A stretch of 11,142 nucleotides of DNA from Gonapodya prolifera JEL478. Taxonomy: Eukaryota; Monoblepharomycota; Monoblepharidomycetes; Monoblepharidales; Gonapodyaceae. Positions 1-7,785 of the stretch are shown piece by piece. The DNA is taken from contig KQ965844.1 in assembly GCA_001574975.1 (NCBI GenBank), positions 4,695 through 15,836 on the forward strand. The letters run 5' to 3'. A program made the position numbers and the translations under genes. Below the pieces are notes generated by a model. It was not told the DNA's origin. It searched no databases and saw nothing but the letters and a program-made list of their open reading frames with translations. Numbering within the stretch: position 1 is the stretch's first letter; each line of letters starts with the position of its first letter.

Positions 1-398
1 CTGATAGGTGGTCACAAGTCCTGCTCCCCGCCTGCTCTCGTGTAAAAGCACTGCAGCTAAAATAATTGAGTATCGAGCAGTTATTGCTGCTTCAATCCTC
101 GTTTACTCCTTTGACATCGGTGAGTAGTCCCGTCAACTGAACAAAAGTAGGTTTATCACCTCTGTCCTGTCCAGCAATCATAAATGCGTGATAAAAGCGA
201 GAAGAGGTAGGAAGTCTTCAACAGCGGTACAGAAGAGTTTACTGTGGAGTATATTCATCGCTTGAAGCTGTGTACGCGAAAGACGTGGTTTCACCAGTTT
301 CCATAACTGACGGCGACCTGACTTACAATGCATTGCTTTCTTCTTAGTTTCGCCGCTTTGAGACACCGCCACCCTCACTGCCAGGACTCAAGGGTATC
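1..398. other. No assignable gene; host flank
   Basis: I see no recognisable gene here. The sequence has several splice-donor-like words (GTGAGT near 121 on +, GTAAGT on the minus strand near 325). A 40-codon stretch is open on + from 8 to 130, and a 66-codon minus-strand frame is open at 178-378. None has an ATG start, a recognisable domain or a supporting second exon. It may be the end of a neighbouring host gene or intergenic DNA. Confidence 0.4.
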
Positions 399-406
399 TA
401 TATAAT
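399..406 (+). promoter_or_regulatory. TATA box of the host gene
   Basis: TATATAAT is followed by a pyrimidine-rich stretch (about 408-430), then CAAA-type sequence and an ATG at 455. This matches the usual order of a fungal core promoter. The nearest convincing coding start is at 739, so the mRNA would have a 5' leader of roughly 300 bases, part of it removable as an intron (485-572). The call rests on motif and spacing only. Confidence 0.45.
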
Positions 407-454
407 TTGACTCTGTCCCCACCAAATCCACCCACAAAGACACGTTGACTCACA

Positions 455-632
455 ATGTGCGCGTCGCTCTCTGCAATCGCTCTCGTGAGTCTCTCCATCG
501 CCCTCTTCCCCCGCCCGTGGAGAATCGCAAATGAAAGGGGATTCTAACAAATGGTGCTTTCCGACCATATAGCAAACCTGGATCCGCCAGGTCCAACGTG
601 GTTTCCAAGGTTGTGCTCTCCATCGCAGCTGA
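455..632 (+). other. Possible spliced 5' leader with short upstream ORF
   Basis: An ATG at 455 in a good context (cacaATGt) opens 10 codons that stop exactly at a GTGAGT donor (485). A CTAAC branch-like site lies at 544-548 and an AG acceptor at 571-572, giving an 88-base intron. After joining, the frame runs 19 more codons to a TGA at 630-632, for a peptide of about 29 residues with a hydrophobic start. It could be an upstream ORF in the leader of the gene at 739, or an unrelated short transcript. The intron signals are good, but I do not recognise the peptide. Confidence 0.28.
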
Positions 633-738
633 GCGTCTTACACTGGACTCCCCACTCTTTCAGCCAACGCTAAACACCTTAGCACCGAAAATCTTCCTAC
701 AACCAGCCATCCTCGCCGTCTTCGCTCTCTTTGCCTAA

Positions 739-1775
739 ATGTCGTTCACTTTTTCAACTTCTCAACTTACTGGTGCGAAGCTTTTGTAATGCAGCCGGCT
801 TGGCTGTTCACTTGATGTACTACGACTTTCAAAATATCACTTCGTGCTCGACATGTTGGCTATCATCGTTCGACTCCAGAGTTCATCCCTTCCTATGACA
901 CCATCAAAAGGATTTTCTCATAAACCACTTTTGTGCCCAATTCCCCTTAAAACCGAAGGCCGTTAGGGATAAAATTTACTCATTCATTGGCAAAGACGGC
1001 TCGACGTGGGTTTCCCTCGGAACAACATCAGACTACGAGACCGCGCTTTTTTGGGGGCTCTACAGCCTGACGATTGATGAGATCGTTGAAGTCGCTTCCA
1101 CAGTCAACATGAAATTGACTACAGGGCTCAAATCGGTCAAGGTGCACGACCTTTGGTTGTGCGTCAAAGGAGACGACAAGAAAAGCAAACTCGTCTTCAA
1201 AAAGGTGTATGAGACCATGATTGTGGGGCATGCCCCAAACGCGAAGGATGTCACTCTTTGGGAGCTAAGGGATTTGCTTCAAATTGAGGTCAGTGATTTT
1301 TGAATGTGGACAAGAAGTGACACGTTTTCTAACACTGATTGATCAAGGCTACGCAACCAATCCTACCAAGTGAACCAACCAAGCGCTACAGTCTGGCGAA
1401 GCCATCTCCATTACGGCATGCGACTTGTGGGCTGTCTGACTCCGACTCCGAATCCGACTGCGACTCAGACTCAGAAGACGATACCCTTAGCGTGATCTCA
1501 TCTGAAAGGGGTAACCAACAACCCAGCAAACCGGTCCAGTTGGCCAGGAGCGTTTGGTCAGACGACGAGGAAGTTGATGATCTCCCCCACCGCCAAAAGA
1601 CGAAATCATTTGACCAACTACACCAGTCCCTGACAATATATCGCCTCTAGCAGTCTCCAGAGAATCGATATATCCAACTCGCGATGATATAGCAATTATT
1701 ATGTTTGATAGAACTCGACTGAGACCTCAAAAGGCAGCTCAGGTTGTCACTATACCATCCGGTAGATACGAAGCT
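739..1775 (+). CDS. Uncharacterised host protein, spliced, 3' part cut off by LTR insertion
   Basis: I do not recognise this protein. My model starts at ATG 739 and joins 739-785, 967-1288, 1348-1510 and 1651-1775; every junction keeps the frame. It gives about 218 codons before the LTR interrupts it. The first part (residues 1-123) is a mixed-composition, domain-like segment. It is followed by a strongly acidic Ser/Asp/Glu stretch (coding bases about 1432-1485, motif SDSDSESDCDSDSEDD), typical of a disordered, phosphorylatable linker. The last exon is open to base 1775 and meets a stop only inside the LTR (TAG 1806-1808). If the third intron is not removed, translation ends at TAG 1648-1650 with another acidic tail. 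Exon 1 and the 181-base first intron are the weakest parts. The rest of the gene should lie beyond the right end of the window. Confidence 0.5.
786..966 (+). other. Predicted intron 1 of host gene
   Basis: The donor is GTAATG at 786 and the acceptor ends TTAG at 965-966. Removing 181 bases joins codon phase 2 correctly to the long downstream frame. It also skips the in-frame TGA at 896-898. No strong CTRAY branch site is visible; CTTAA near 946-950 is the best I see. It is long compared with the next intron, so this is the least certain junction. Confidence 0.4.
1289..1347 (+). other. Predicted intron 2 of host gene (59 bp)
   Basis: The donor is GTCAGT (1289), the branch-like CTAAC lies at 1329-1333 and the acceptor is CAAG (AG 1346-1347). 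Both borders fall between codons (phase 0), and the frame reads on into the acidic region. Size, branch site and acceptor distance are all typical of basidiomycete introns. Confidence 0.72.
1511..1650 (+). other. Predicted intron 3 of host gene (alternatively retained)
   Basis: The donor is GTAACC (1511), the branch-like CTGAC lies at 1630-1634 and the acceptor is CTAG (AG 1649-1650). Removal restores a frame that stays open to the LTR junction at 1775. The intron itself is also readable in the exon 3 frame to TAG 1648-1650, encoding an acidic, Gln-rich tail. Retention would therefore give a shorter protein ending at 1650. An acceptor 3 bases later (1652-1653) is equally possible. Confidence 0.42.
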
Positions 1776-2012
1776 TGTGGTAGAACTGATACTCGATCAG
1801 CCTCCTAGGGTTATCCAAAGGGTAAGTAGCAGCGCGGGACTAAAGAGGATCGGACAGAGAGAGATGGTAGTATGTGAGATAGATGTGTATTGGTCTAGCT
1901 AGATGAGGCTTCTGAACATATAAATAGTGGTGCCTGAAGCTACCTTTATGCCCCACCCTACCCAAGGCTTCAGTAGTTCACACTAACCCCTTCAAGTGTT
2001 AGTTCCACTACA
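1776..2012 (-). repeat. 3' LTR (complete, 237 bp)
   Basis: The left edge is fixed by the start of identity with the right copy (TGTGGTAGAACT). The right edge is fixed by a CA dinucleotide directly followed by the pyrimidine complement of a polypurine tract. Read from either side, the LTR begins with nearly the same sequence: TGTGGTAGAACTGATACT from the left and TGTAGTGGAACTAACACT from the right, an imperfect terminal inverted repeat. The five bases outside the left end are AAGCT (1771-1775), the candidate target-site duplication. Confidence 0.95.
1919..1926. promoter_or_regulatory. TATA-like core in the LTR, readable on both strands
   Basis: On the + strand this is TATAAATA; on the minus (element) strand it reads TATTTATA. 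It lies about 87-94 bases into the LTR in element orientation, a sensible place for the U3 promoter that starts the genomic RNA. The + strand reading is the better TATA match and would drive transcription against the element. The same bases occur at 11133-11140 in the other LTR. Confidence 0.4.
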
Positions 2013-2024
2013 CCTCCCCTCCTT
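2013..2024 (-). other. Polypurine tract (plus-strand primer site)
   Basis: On the minus strand the bases read AAGGAGGGGAGG, twelve purines in a row ending directly at the TG of the 3' LTR. This is the position and composition of the RNase H-resistant primer that LTR retrotransposons use for second-strand synthesis. It also fixes the inner edge of the LTR at 2012. Confidence 0.85.
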
Positions 2025-2302
2025 ATGGAAGGCTGGTGTCCGCACCAGGAGTATGTTCAGACCATGTACACCCCGACATGCAAAACCCATTGGGAAAAAA
2101 GCATTGTCAGTCAGACCACAAACTTGTACAGGCACGGTTTGACAGCCCTCATAGGAGAAACCCTTGGGGGAAAAACTCCCGTCATGAGTAGATCCTTTTC
2201 GGGACACCAATCTGTAAGAGTAAAGGTGGACCATAATAAAAACGCGAAGTGGCTGAGAGAGGTTGCCCCTTCCTGTAAAGAGGTGTCCCCACCGAAACAG
2301 AA
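2025..2302 (-). other. 3' untranslated region of the Gypsy element
   Basis: This is the stretch between the pol stop codon (2303-2305) and the purine tract. The frames open here on either strand are short and overlap each other without recognisable motifs. I see no further gene. Confidence 0.6.
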
Positions 2303-2944
2303 TTAATTCTTGTTCCGGGCCACATGAGCACTTTCCCGAGACACTTTGCGTTCTGGTCTTGGAGCACGAGGCTTTTTAACTTTCCCTGGAAAGTTCAGTC
2401 GCTCATACTCCTTGATCATAGCTTTACCTTGGATATCGTAGGCAAATGTCCATTCAGGATCATCATAGCCTCGAAATTTTACAAGGTACTGCGTGTTCTT
2501 GCCGTGACCACGTTTCGCCCAAATGTGTTCCATTTCGTACTGTGGTCTACCATCAGCATGTGAACCAATAGGGGAAACGAGGGCGTCTGGCATATCCACG
2601 GCAGATCCCGCGGGAGACGACCAGTCCTCTTCAAGAGATGAAGCGGTCGCTGCCAGTGCAGTTTGTGCATCCGGCGGCGGAATGTACGCCGGCACCTTTC
2701 GAAGGCGAGTCACGTGAGCAAGAGCCGGTCGACCAGTGCGAACATGCACAAGACGGTAGGTGACAGGCGTAACTTGTTCCGTAACGGTGTAAGGGCCAGC
2801 CCAGTAGGAAGCAAACTTGGTACTGTCCCCTTTGCGATGAGCTTCCTTAACGTAAAGCATCACCGTACCGCCAATAACAAATGTAACGTCTTGTTGATGA
2901 CGGTCGAAAGCTTCCTTGCGTTTTGCCGCAGACGTCTTCATACG
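2303..2944 (-). pseudogene. pol: pol segment: integrase GPY/F module and chromodomain
   Basis: This is the last open piece of pol, 213 codons ending at TAA 2303-2305 and preceded by the in-frame TAG at 2945. Counting from the Met at 2939-2941, residues 46-53 (YWAGPYTV) are the GPY/F motif of Ty3/Gypsy integrase C-termini. Residues 135-181 form a chromodomain: YEMEHI, then YLVKFRGYDDP, then a helix-like MIKEYERL. The aromatic cage positions are Tyr135, Phe156 (Trp in HP1) and Tyr159, so a methyl-lysine pocket is plausible. In chromoviruses this domain steers integration to histone H3K9-methylated chromatin. The tail after residue 183 is Lys/Arg/Pro-rich. The domain itself has no stop or shift. 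Confidence 0.93.
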
Positions 2945-3202
2945 CTAACGGACCTGTTCGTACAACTCGGCTAATAACTCCGTAAAAGGTAAGTTGTCAC
3001 CATCGTGAAGTGACAACCGCTGCTCAACACCGGCGATTACATCTGTTGGTAGTCGAGGCTCTGTACCAGTGGCAAGAAAAAATGGAGCGTAGCCGGTGGT
3101 AGAGTGCACGCGAGAATTGAGCGCAAACTGAATGGGCCTTACAAAAAGGTCCCAATTTGTTTGGTCTTCATTGTCGACGTACATGTACAGAGATTGGACG
3201 TT
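2945..3202 (-). pseudogene. pol: pol segment: end of integrase core and linker
   Basis: This open frame carries on the integrase core after the shift near 3200. It contains QSLYMYVD, then FALNSRVHSTTGYAPFFLATG, the conserved region just after the catalytic core (the S-T-G-x-x-P-F-x-L signature of Gypsy integrases). It then ends at TAG 2945-2947, in the same frame as the chromodomain segment. CAG to TAG is the simplest origin of that stop. The upstream end is set by where homology leaves this frame, with an uncertainty of a few bases. Confidence 0.85.
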
Positions 3203-4754
3203 TCATTATCCTTTCAGCGTACGGGTTCCCTTGAGGGTGACCCGGCGATGAGAAGGTATGACGAAACCGAAGTTTCTTGCCGAGGCGTTCCAGAACCTTG
3301 GTAGCAAAGGCGTTATCACTGTGGAGTCTCTTGAAGACACCCCAACAATATACCCATTCGTTGAGCAAAGCGTACGCGGTTGTTGGCGCAGAGGTGTCGG
3401 CTACTGGGATGAGCTCGACCCAGCGGGTAAACAAATCGACCGCTACCAAGATGTACGAGAGTCCGCCAGCCGTGGTAGGAAAAGGTCCGACGTGGACGAT
3501 TGCGACATTGTCCCACGGCTGGGAGACCGAAAAGTTGTAGGGGATAAGCTTGCCGTGGTGCTTTGGTTGTGGTGGTTTCCGGCTTTGGCAAGAGATGCAT
3601 CGCCCTACATAGTCACGTATGTCTCGAGCCATGCGGTACCAATAAAATTTGGGTGACATAGCCGTGATCATTGAGGTCGATCCAGGGTGTGCAGCAGTGA
3701 GATCTTTGTGGTACATCCGTAAGATCTCAGTCCGCTTGGACATTGGTACAACCACTGGTAGGTCACCCTCAAGCTGCTTCAGCAGCACGCGAGATGCGCC
3801 CGTAGCTTTGACAGGTTCTCTAGAGCAAAATACAGACCGAACAAGGAGACCGTTGTGGATTTGCATGCCCTTCAATCGACGGACATACTCTTTCCACTCC
3901 GGGGAGGAGAGTGACTCTTCCTCCACCTTGTTTACGAGGACCCTAAAAATCTGCAAAAGCTCAGGGTCATTCCTCTGAGCCGTGCGGAATGTATTGCGGT
4001 ACTCTTGGTCATCCCAAGAAGCACCAGAGAAGGCGGTAACCGCAGATGGTTTTGGTGTAGTGCGCTCTTGGAGGCGGCGCTTGCGGGCGTTGAAGGAGTT
4101 GACCCACGCAGGGATTTTATCCTCTGGCGCGGCGTCATTTTCTCCATCGCCGGCGGTGGGGATGTTGAAAGAGACGTTGAGATCGTCTTGCGGCGGGTTC
4201 TTGAGGCGTGAGAGAGCGTCAACTTGAACTTGAGTAGGGCCAGGTTTGTAGACAGGCGTATAGGCGAACTCGGACATTTGGATTGCCCAACGTGCCACTT
4301 TGCCTGTACTCGAGGGGTTCTGCAGCCACTTGAGGGATTCGTGGTCGGTGTGAAGTTCGAACGGCGCTCCTAAGAGGTAGTGCCGAAAGAATTCACAACC
4401 CCACAGAGCGGCAAAAGCTTCTCGTTTGCAAGTGTCCCAGCGTTGCTGAGCGGGAGTGAACTTCTTGGAGCCATACCCCACAGGATAAGGTTTACCACGA
4501 TTGTCCATCTGCTCCAGCACAGCGCCAGCGGCGATACCGGAAGCGTCCGTCTTTAAAACAAAAGGACAATTGTAATTGACTCGTCAAAGTACGCGCCCCG
4601 GTTCGGTAAGCATTGTCTTGAGAGTCGTGAAGGCCTTCAAAGGAGTACCACCCGAACAATCAACCTTCATGCCTTTAATGGTCATGTCGGATAGCGGGGC
4701 AGCAATCTCTGCAAATCAAGGAATAAAATGCCGATAGTATCCGGAGAGACCCAA
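3203..4754 (-). pseudogene. pol: pol segment: RNase H and integrase (zinc finger, catalytic core)
   Basis: Numbered from the codon at 4518-4520, RNase H is seen in Glu34 (KREAFAALW), Asp59 (HTDHESLKWL) and Asp101 (VDALSR). Its first catalytic Asp lies just upstream in the KTDAS motif. An H2C2 zinc finger follows: His271, His278, Cys308, Cys311. The integrase core has Asp402 (HSDN) and Glu436 (NPYAER), but the first catalytic Asp is replaced: the motif reads AIVHVGPFP with Val342 (3495-3497) where family members have Asp. The Asp402-Glu436 gap is 33 residues instead of 35, because the SDNGxxF motif is shortened. The upstream part (4521-4754) carries LLGLSGYYRHFIP, the TGA at 4716 and the compensated shift at 4571-4599. 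The segment leaves frame near 3200. Confidence 0.93.
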
Positions 4755-5091
4755 GAGGTTGCAATTCCTTGAGATCTCGTGGTGGGTTAAGGTTCGCCAC
4801 AGCGTTGACCTTTTTGGGGTCCATCTTGATGTTTCCGTCAGAAGTGAGCACGTGACCCAAGTACGGTGTCTCGCGTTGACAAAAGTTGCATTTTTGAGCG
4901 TGGAGCTTGAGGTTAGCCTCACGCAGTCTTTCAAAGATCTGCTCGAGGTGCGCAAGATGTTCTTCGAAGGAGGCGGAGAAGACAAGAATGTCGTCGAGGT
5001 ATACGAGGCAAGATACCCAATTCATGCCCCGAACGACACGATCCATGAGTCGTTGGAAAGTTGCTGGTGCGTTGGTGAGCCCGAAAGGCAT
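4755..5091 (-). pseudogene. pol: pol segment: reverse transcriptase palm with YLDD
   Basis: This piece starts with MPFGLTNAPATFQ, the conserved RT motif directly after the stop at 5092. It then carries the catalytic box YLDDILVFS (Asp codons 4993-4995 and 4990-4992), HLxHLxxIFERL, and KCNFCQRETPYLGHVLTSDG at the end of the palm. Homology continues to DLKELQ and then moves to another frame near 4755. Both YLDD aspartates are intact, so the catalytic site itself has not decayed even though the frame is broken on both sides. Confidence 0.95.
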
Positions 5092-5988
5092 TCAGATAAA
5101 CTCGAAGAGGCCTTCATGAGTAGCAAAGGCCGTTTTAGGACGGTCCTTTTCGGCGATCTCAATGTTCCAGTAGCCCCAGGTGATGTCGAGTGCTGTGTAA
5201 TACCTGGCGTCTTTTGTTGCGTTGATGAGATCGTTGATGCGTGGGAGAGGATATTGGTCACGTTTTGTTATAGCGTTCAGCTTGCGATAGTCAATGCAGA
5301 AGCGGAGTTTCCCGTCCTTCTTGGGGACCATCACCACTGGTGCCGACCATGGTGACATGCTTCGTTGGATGATTCCATCCTTGAGCATCTTCTCGCAATG
5401 TTCACCAATGGAGTCGCGATCACGCTTGCCAGAACAAAAACGAGGGACCGAAATGGGTCTAGCATCGCCTGTATCGAACTCGTGCTGAACACCTTGAACA
5501 ATGCCAGGTATGTCCTCAACACTGAAGATGTCTTTATTGCGTATGAGGAATGCCCGTAGACGGCCTACTTGCTTGTCAGTGAGTATGGTGTTCGAGAGGT
5601 CGAGGCCATCGATGTCATCGCGGGCAGTACCCAAGGTAGGGTTGGCCATAGCCGTCATAAGGATTCCCCGGCGATCGAACTCCAAGACAGGCTCTGCGTC
5701 TTCGGGTCTGGACCGTAAGACAAAAGTCTCGTACTCGGTATCGTCGATCTTGGTGCATCGGGCGATTCTTGTTCCCTTGGGGATGATAACCGTACGGTCT
5801 GACCAGTTCTCGATTCCGACCGCGACAACTCCGTCCTTGACACGGCAGAATGAGTTAGGCACGGATAGGTTATCTCTTGCTGTAAGGATAGGATTGGCCA
5901 GAATACAGACGTTTGCCCCTTCTAGTTTCTTGCGGACACGGTGTTCGAGTGGGGTAACGGTTGTGAGAGTTCCCAGGCCAGCCGGGAG
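5092..5988 (-). pseudogene. pol: pol segment: linker and reverse transcriptase fingers/first palm part
   Basis: The frame is open from just after the TAA at 5989 to the TGA at 5092. The first third is a poorly conserved linker between protease and RT. RT signatures follow: PWSAPVVMVPKKDGKLRFC, then IDYRKLNAITKRDQYPLPRI, then YYTALDITWGYWNI, whose Asp (5185-5187) is the first catalytic aspartate. The piece ends FEFI-stop-MPFGL. Family members have Arg at the stop position, so CGA to TGA explains it. The piece is in the same frame as the protease segment upstream and the palm segment downstream. Confidence 0.95.
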
Positions 5989-6879
5989 TTACATCTCCTT
6001 CGTGGTGACCATAGTGAACATTTCAGCCGTCATTTGCACTGTGCGTCGGACTGCGGCTAAGGTCATCGGGGGCGAGTACTGGTGGTACTGGATCTGGGCG
6101 TTCTTGCAGAGGGGAAAGTGAATAGTCATCTTATGCATATCAAGAATAGCACCGCTTCTTTGTAGATAGCCTGTGCCTAAGATCACGTCGTAAGGAAGAC
6201 CGTCGATGATGTTGAAAGTCACTGTACAGTGACCAAACCCGTTGATGTCAACGGGCATTACGACACGGCCCATGGGTTGCATGGTACTACTGTTACCAAT
6301 GGTGATGTTAAGTCGTTTGTCGGTCATCATACGAGGGTACTTGGGGTTGCCATGCACAAAGCGACGGTAAGTCTCGTAGCTCATGCACTCGACATTGGCA
6401 CCAGTGTCGGGTAGGCCCTCAACAATAGCTCCGTCGAGGTCAGGAAGACCGGCAAGGTGCACACAAACTTTGCACGCAACGTGGTCCACGTAGAGGTTGG
6501 GGTCAGCACCGTAGTCGGTGTTCTCGATGACAACCGGTTCGTCCGACTCGGATGCTTCAATGTTCACCTCGAGCGGTTCCGGCTGGGCGCGGGGCACGGC
6601 AGGGCGGTTGCGGTATCTAGTGCGCTTAATAACATTGCGCTTTTGTCTGGCGTTGAGGGGGCGTTTTGCGTGAGGTTTGGTCCCATCTTCATCAGATGAG
6701 TCCGACCGGGTTCGTTTTTTCGGCAAGTATTTCTTGTAGTACGCGAGGAGGTAATTGAGATCAGAGACCTTATTGGGTTCTCTGTCACCCCGTGGCTTTG
6801 AAGCCCCACCGGGCATAGACGGTACCACCAGTCGGGCACGCGGTTGCGCCAACGGTGGATCGCGCTGTGAGGAGGCCAC
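5989..6879 (-). pseudogene. pol: pol segment: retropepsin-type aspartic protease
   Basis: The protease is recognised from LPDTGANVECM (catalytic Asp at 6406-6408, DTGA type) and the second conserved box DVILGTGYLQRSGAILD about 75 residues later, the usual ILG motif. Retropepsins work as dimers and cleave the Gag-Pol polyprotein. The N-terminal 100 residues are charged and low-complexity (KKRTRSDSSDEDG, then an Arg/Lys-rich stretch). I ended the feature at a GTG at 6879. The frame is open to 7005 without an ATG, and the first ATG is 6814-6816, so the real start may lie upstream in the disrupted spacer. It ends at TAA 5989-5991, which is followed by more in-frame pol sequence; CAA to TAA would explain it. 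Confidence 0.93.
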
Positions 6880-7005
6880 TTCCCCGGATATGCCTGGGTA
6901 TGTGCTTGGCTCAACGCCCCGTGTTGAGGAGCTCCCGGAGGACAGGCAGGGATCCGCTTCAACTGTCGGGCTCGGTGAGAGGCGACAGAAGGGAAACCAT
7001 TTGAC

Positions 7006-7517
7006 TTAGACGCCGTGCATGAAACAAAAGCATAGCGCGGAACGTGCGCAGCAAGGGGAAAAAACAGTCGCTGGTCCCCGAGGGGTCCATTCGCCCGCAA
7101 AAGCCCAGTGGCCGAGTCCCCAAAGGGTCCGACAGACGCCGGTGGGAGGCCAACCGAGGTGATAACACTGTCGTTTTAGCCCAACGACACTCGGGATGCT
7201 CTTTATACCACCTGGGTTTTCCCCAGTGCCACTGTATTGCGAGTGTTCACATCACGCGACGACAGTCAGTCACAACCCCGTTCGGCGGTTGTCGCGAGCA
7301 ACGTGAACGTTAGCCCCGTTAACGTGGGCAGGGTGGCTGGGCAACAATTCCTCCATCAAGGTTTCCACGTGGGGCACACCCGCAGAGTGTACAGCTGCGT
7401 GACGGTGCAATGAGTGGTACACATCACAAAACAAAGCAAAAATCTTGTGGTGCGCGCCGTAAGCGTGGTGCAGTGGGATAAACAAATAGAGCATGTATTA
7501 AACTATGCTCAACACGA
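7006..7517. other. Gag-pol spacer, left of the hAT fragment; no gene seen
   Basis: This is GC-rich sequence between the start of the pol frame and the hAT-like region. Two other minus-strand frames are open in its left part (6959-7168 and 6564-7100), but neither shows a motif or an ATG start. It could hold a decayed beginning of pol. A small inverted repeat (GAGCAT 7489-7494, ATGCTC 7505-7510) lies next to the probable hAT border. Confidence 0.45.
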
Positions 7518-7562
7518 AGGGGAGGCCTCGCTCTCATGTGCAGGACTCACGTTTTTCACAAG

Positions 7563-7690
7563 GCGAGTTGAGGCGAGGTGGTGCAACCTCTTTACTCCCC
7601 TTTTAATGCTGTTGTTACCCTCTCAACTCTCCTCTTTTTTTGTGAGCCCAACTCTNAACTCCCCTCTTTCCTTTTCGAGTTATGGCGAGG
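7563..7690. repeat. Subterminal repeats of the hAT element
   Basis: GCGAGTTGAGGCGAGG (7563-7578) and TCGAGTTATGGCGAGG (7675-7690) match at 13 of 16 bases in direct orientation, 112 bases apart. The reverse word AACTC lies between them at 7625, 7650 and 7657. Short repeated words on both strands near the ends are the usual transposase-binding layout in hAT elements. The role here is inferred. Confidence 0.45.
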
Positions 7691-7785
7691 TTTTTTTTTT
7701 TTTTTGACCCCACCATGATTAATTTATATTCTCTTCTTCACTTAATTCACATGACACTTAATGACATTAGCTATCCTGCCTTGCA

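Larger units (their letters stand above)
2303..6879 (-). pseudogene. pol: Gypsy pol polyprotein, broken into six pieces
   Basis: Pol encodes protease, reverse transcriptase, RNase H, integrase, GPY/F and chromodomain, in that order on the minus strand. In-frame stops lie at 5989-5991 (TAA), 5092-5094 (TGA), 4716-4718 (TGA) and 2945-2947 (TAG). Frame changes lie near 4755 (inside the thumb/connection region) and near 3200 (inside the integrase core). A +1/-1 compensated pair lies between about 4571 and 4599. The TGA at 4584-4586 falls inside that short shifted stretch and is probably not a separate nonsense change. The frame is open upstream to 7005, but the first in-frame ATG is at 6814-6816, so the true N-terminus is unclear. 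How pol follows gag cannot be read because the hAT fragment lies between them. A trans supply of proteins would be needed for movement. Confidence 0.95.

Noticed and set aside
178-378. 66-codon minus-strand frame in the left flank
   Set aside because: It starts at GTG, not ATG, and has no recognisable domain or supported neighbouring exon. A GTAAGT donor-like word inside it is suggestive but not enough.
896-966. Extending the host exon upstream of 967 through 899
   Set aside because: The frame is open only from 899, after a TGA at 896-898, and has no start codon. An acceptor at 965-966 joins it in frame to an ATG exon at 739 and gives a better gene model.
1432-1485. Short tandem DNA repeat (GACTCN-type hexamers) in the host gene
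   Set aside because: The repetition is imperfect and follows from encoding alternating Asp/Ser/Glu; best read as an acidic coding stretch, not a separate repeat feature.
5501-6121. 206-codon + strand open frame
   Set aside because: It lies wholly opposite the conserved protease/RT region of pol, uses its complementary codons and has no motif of its own.
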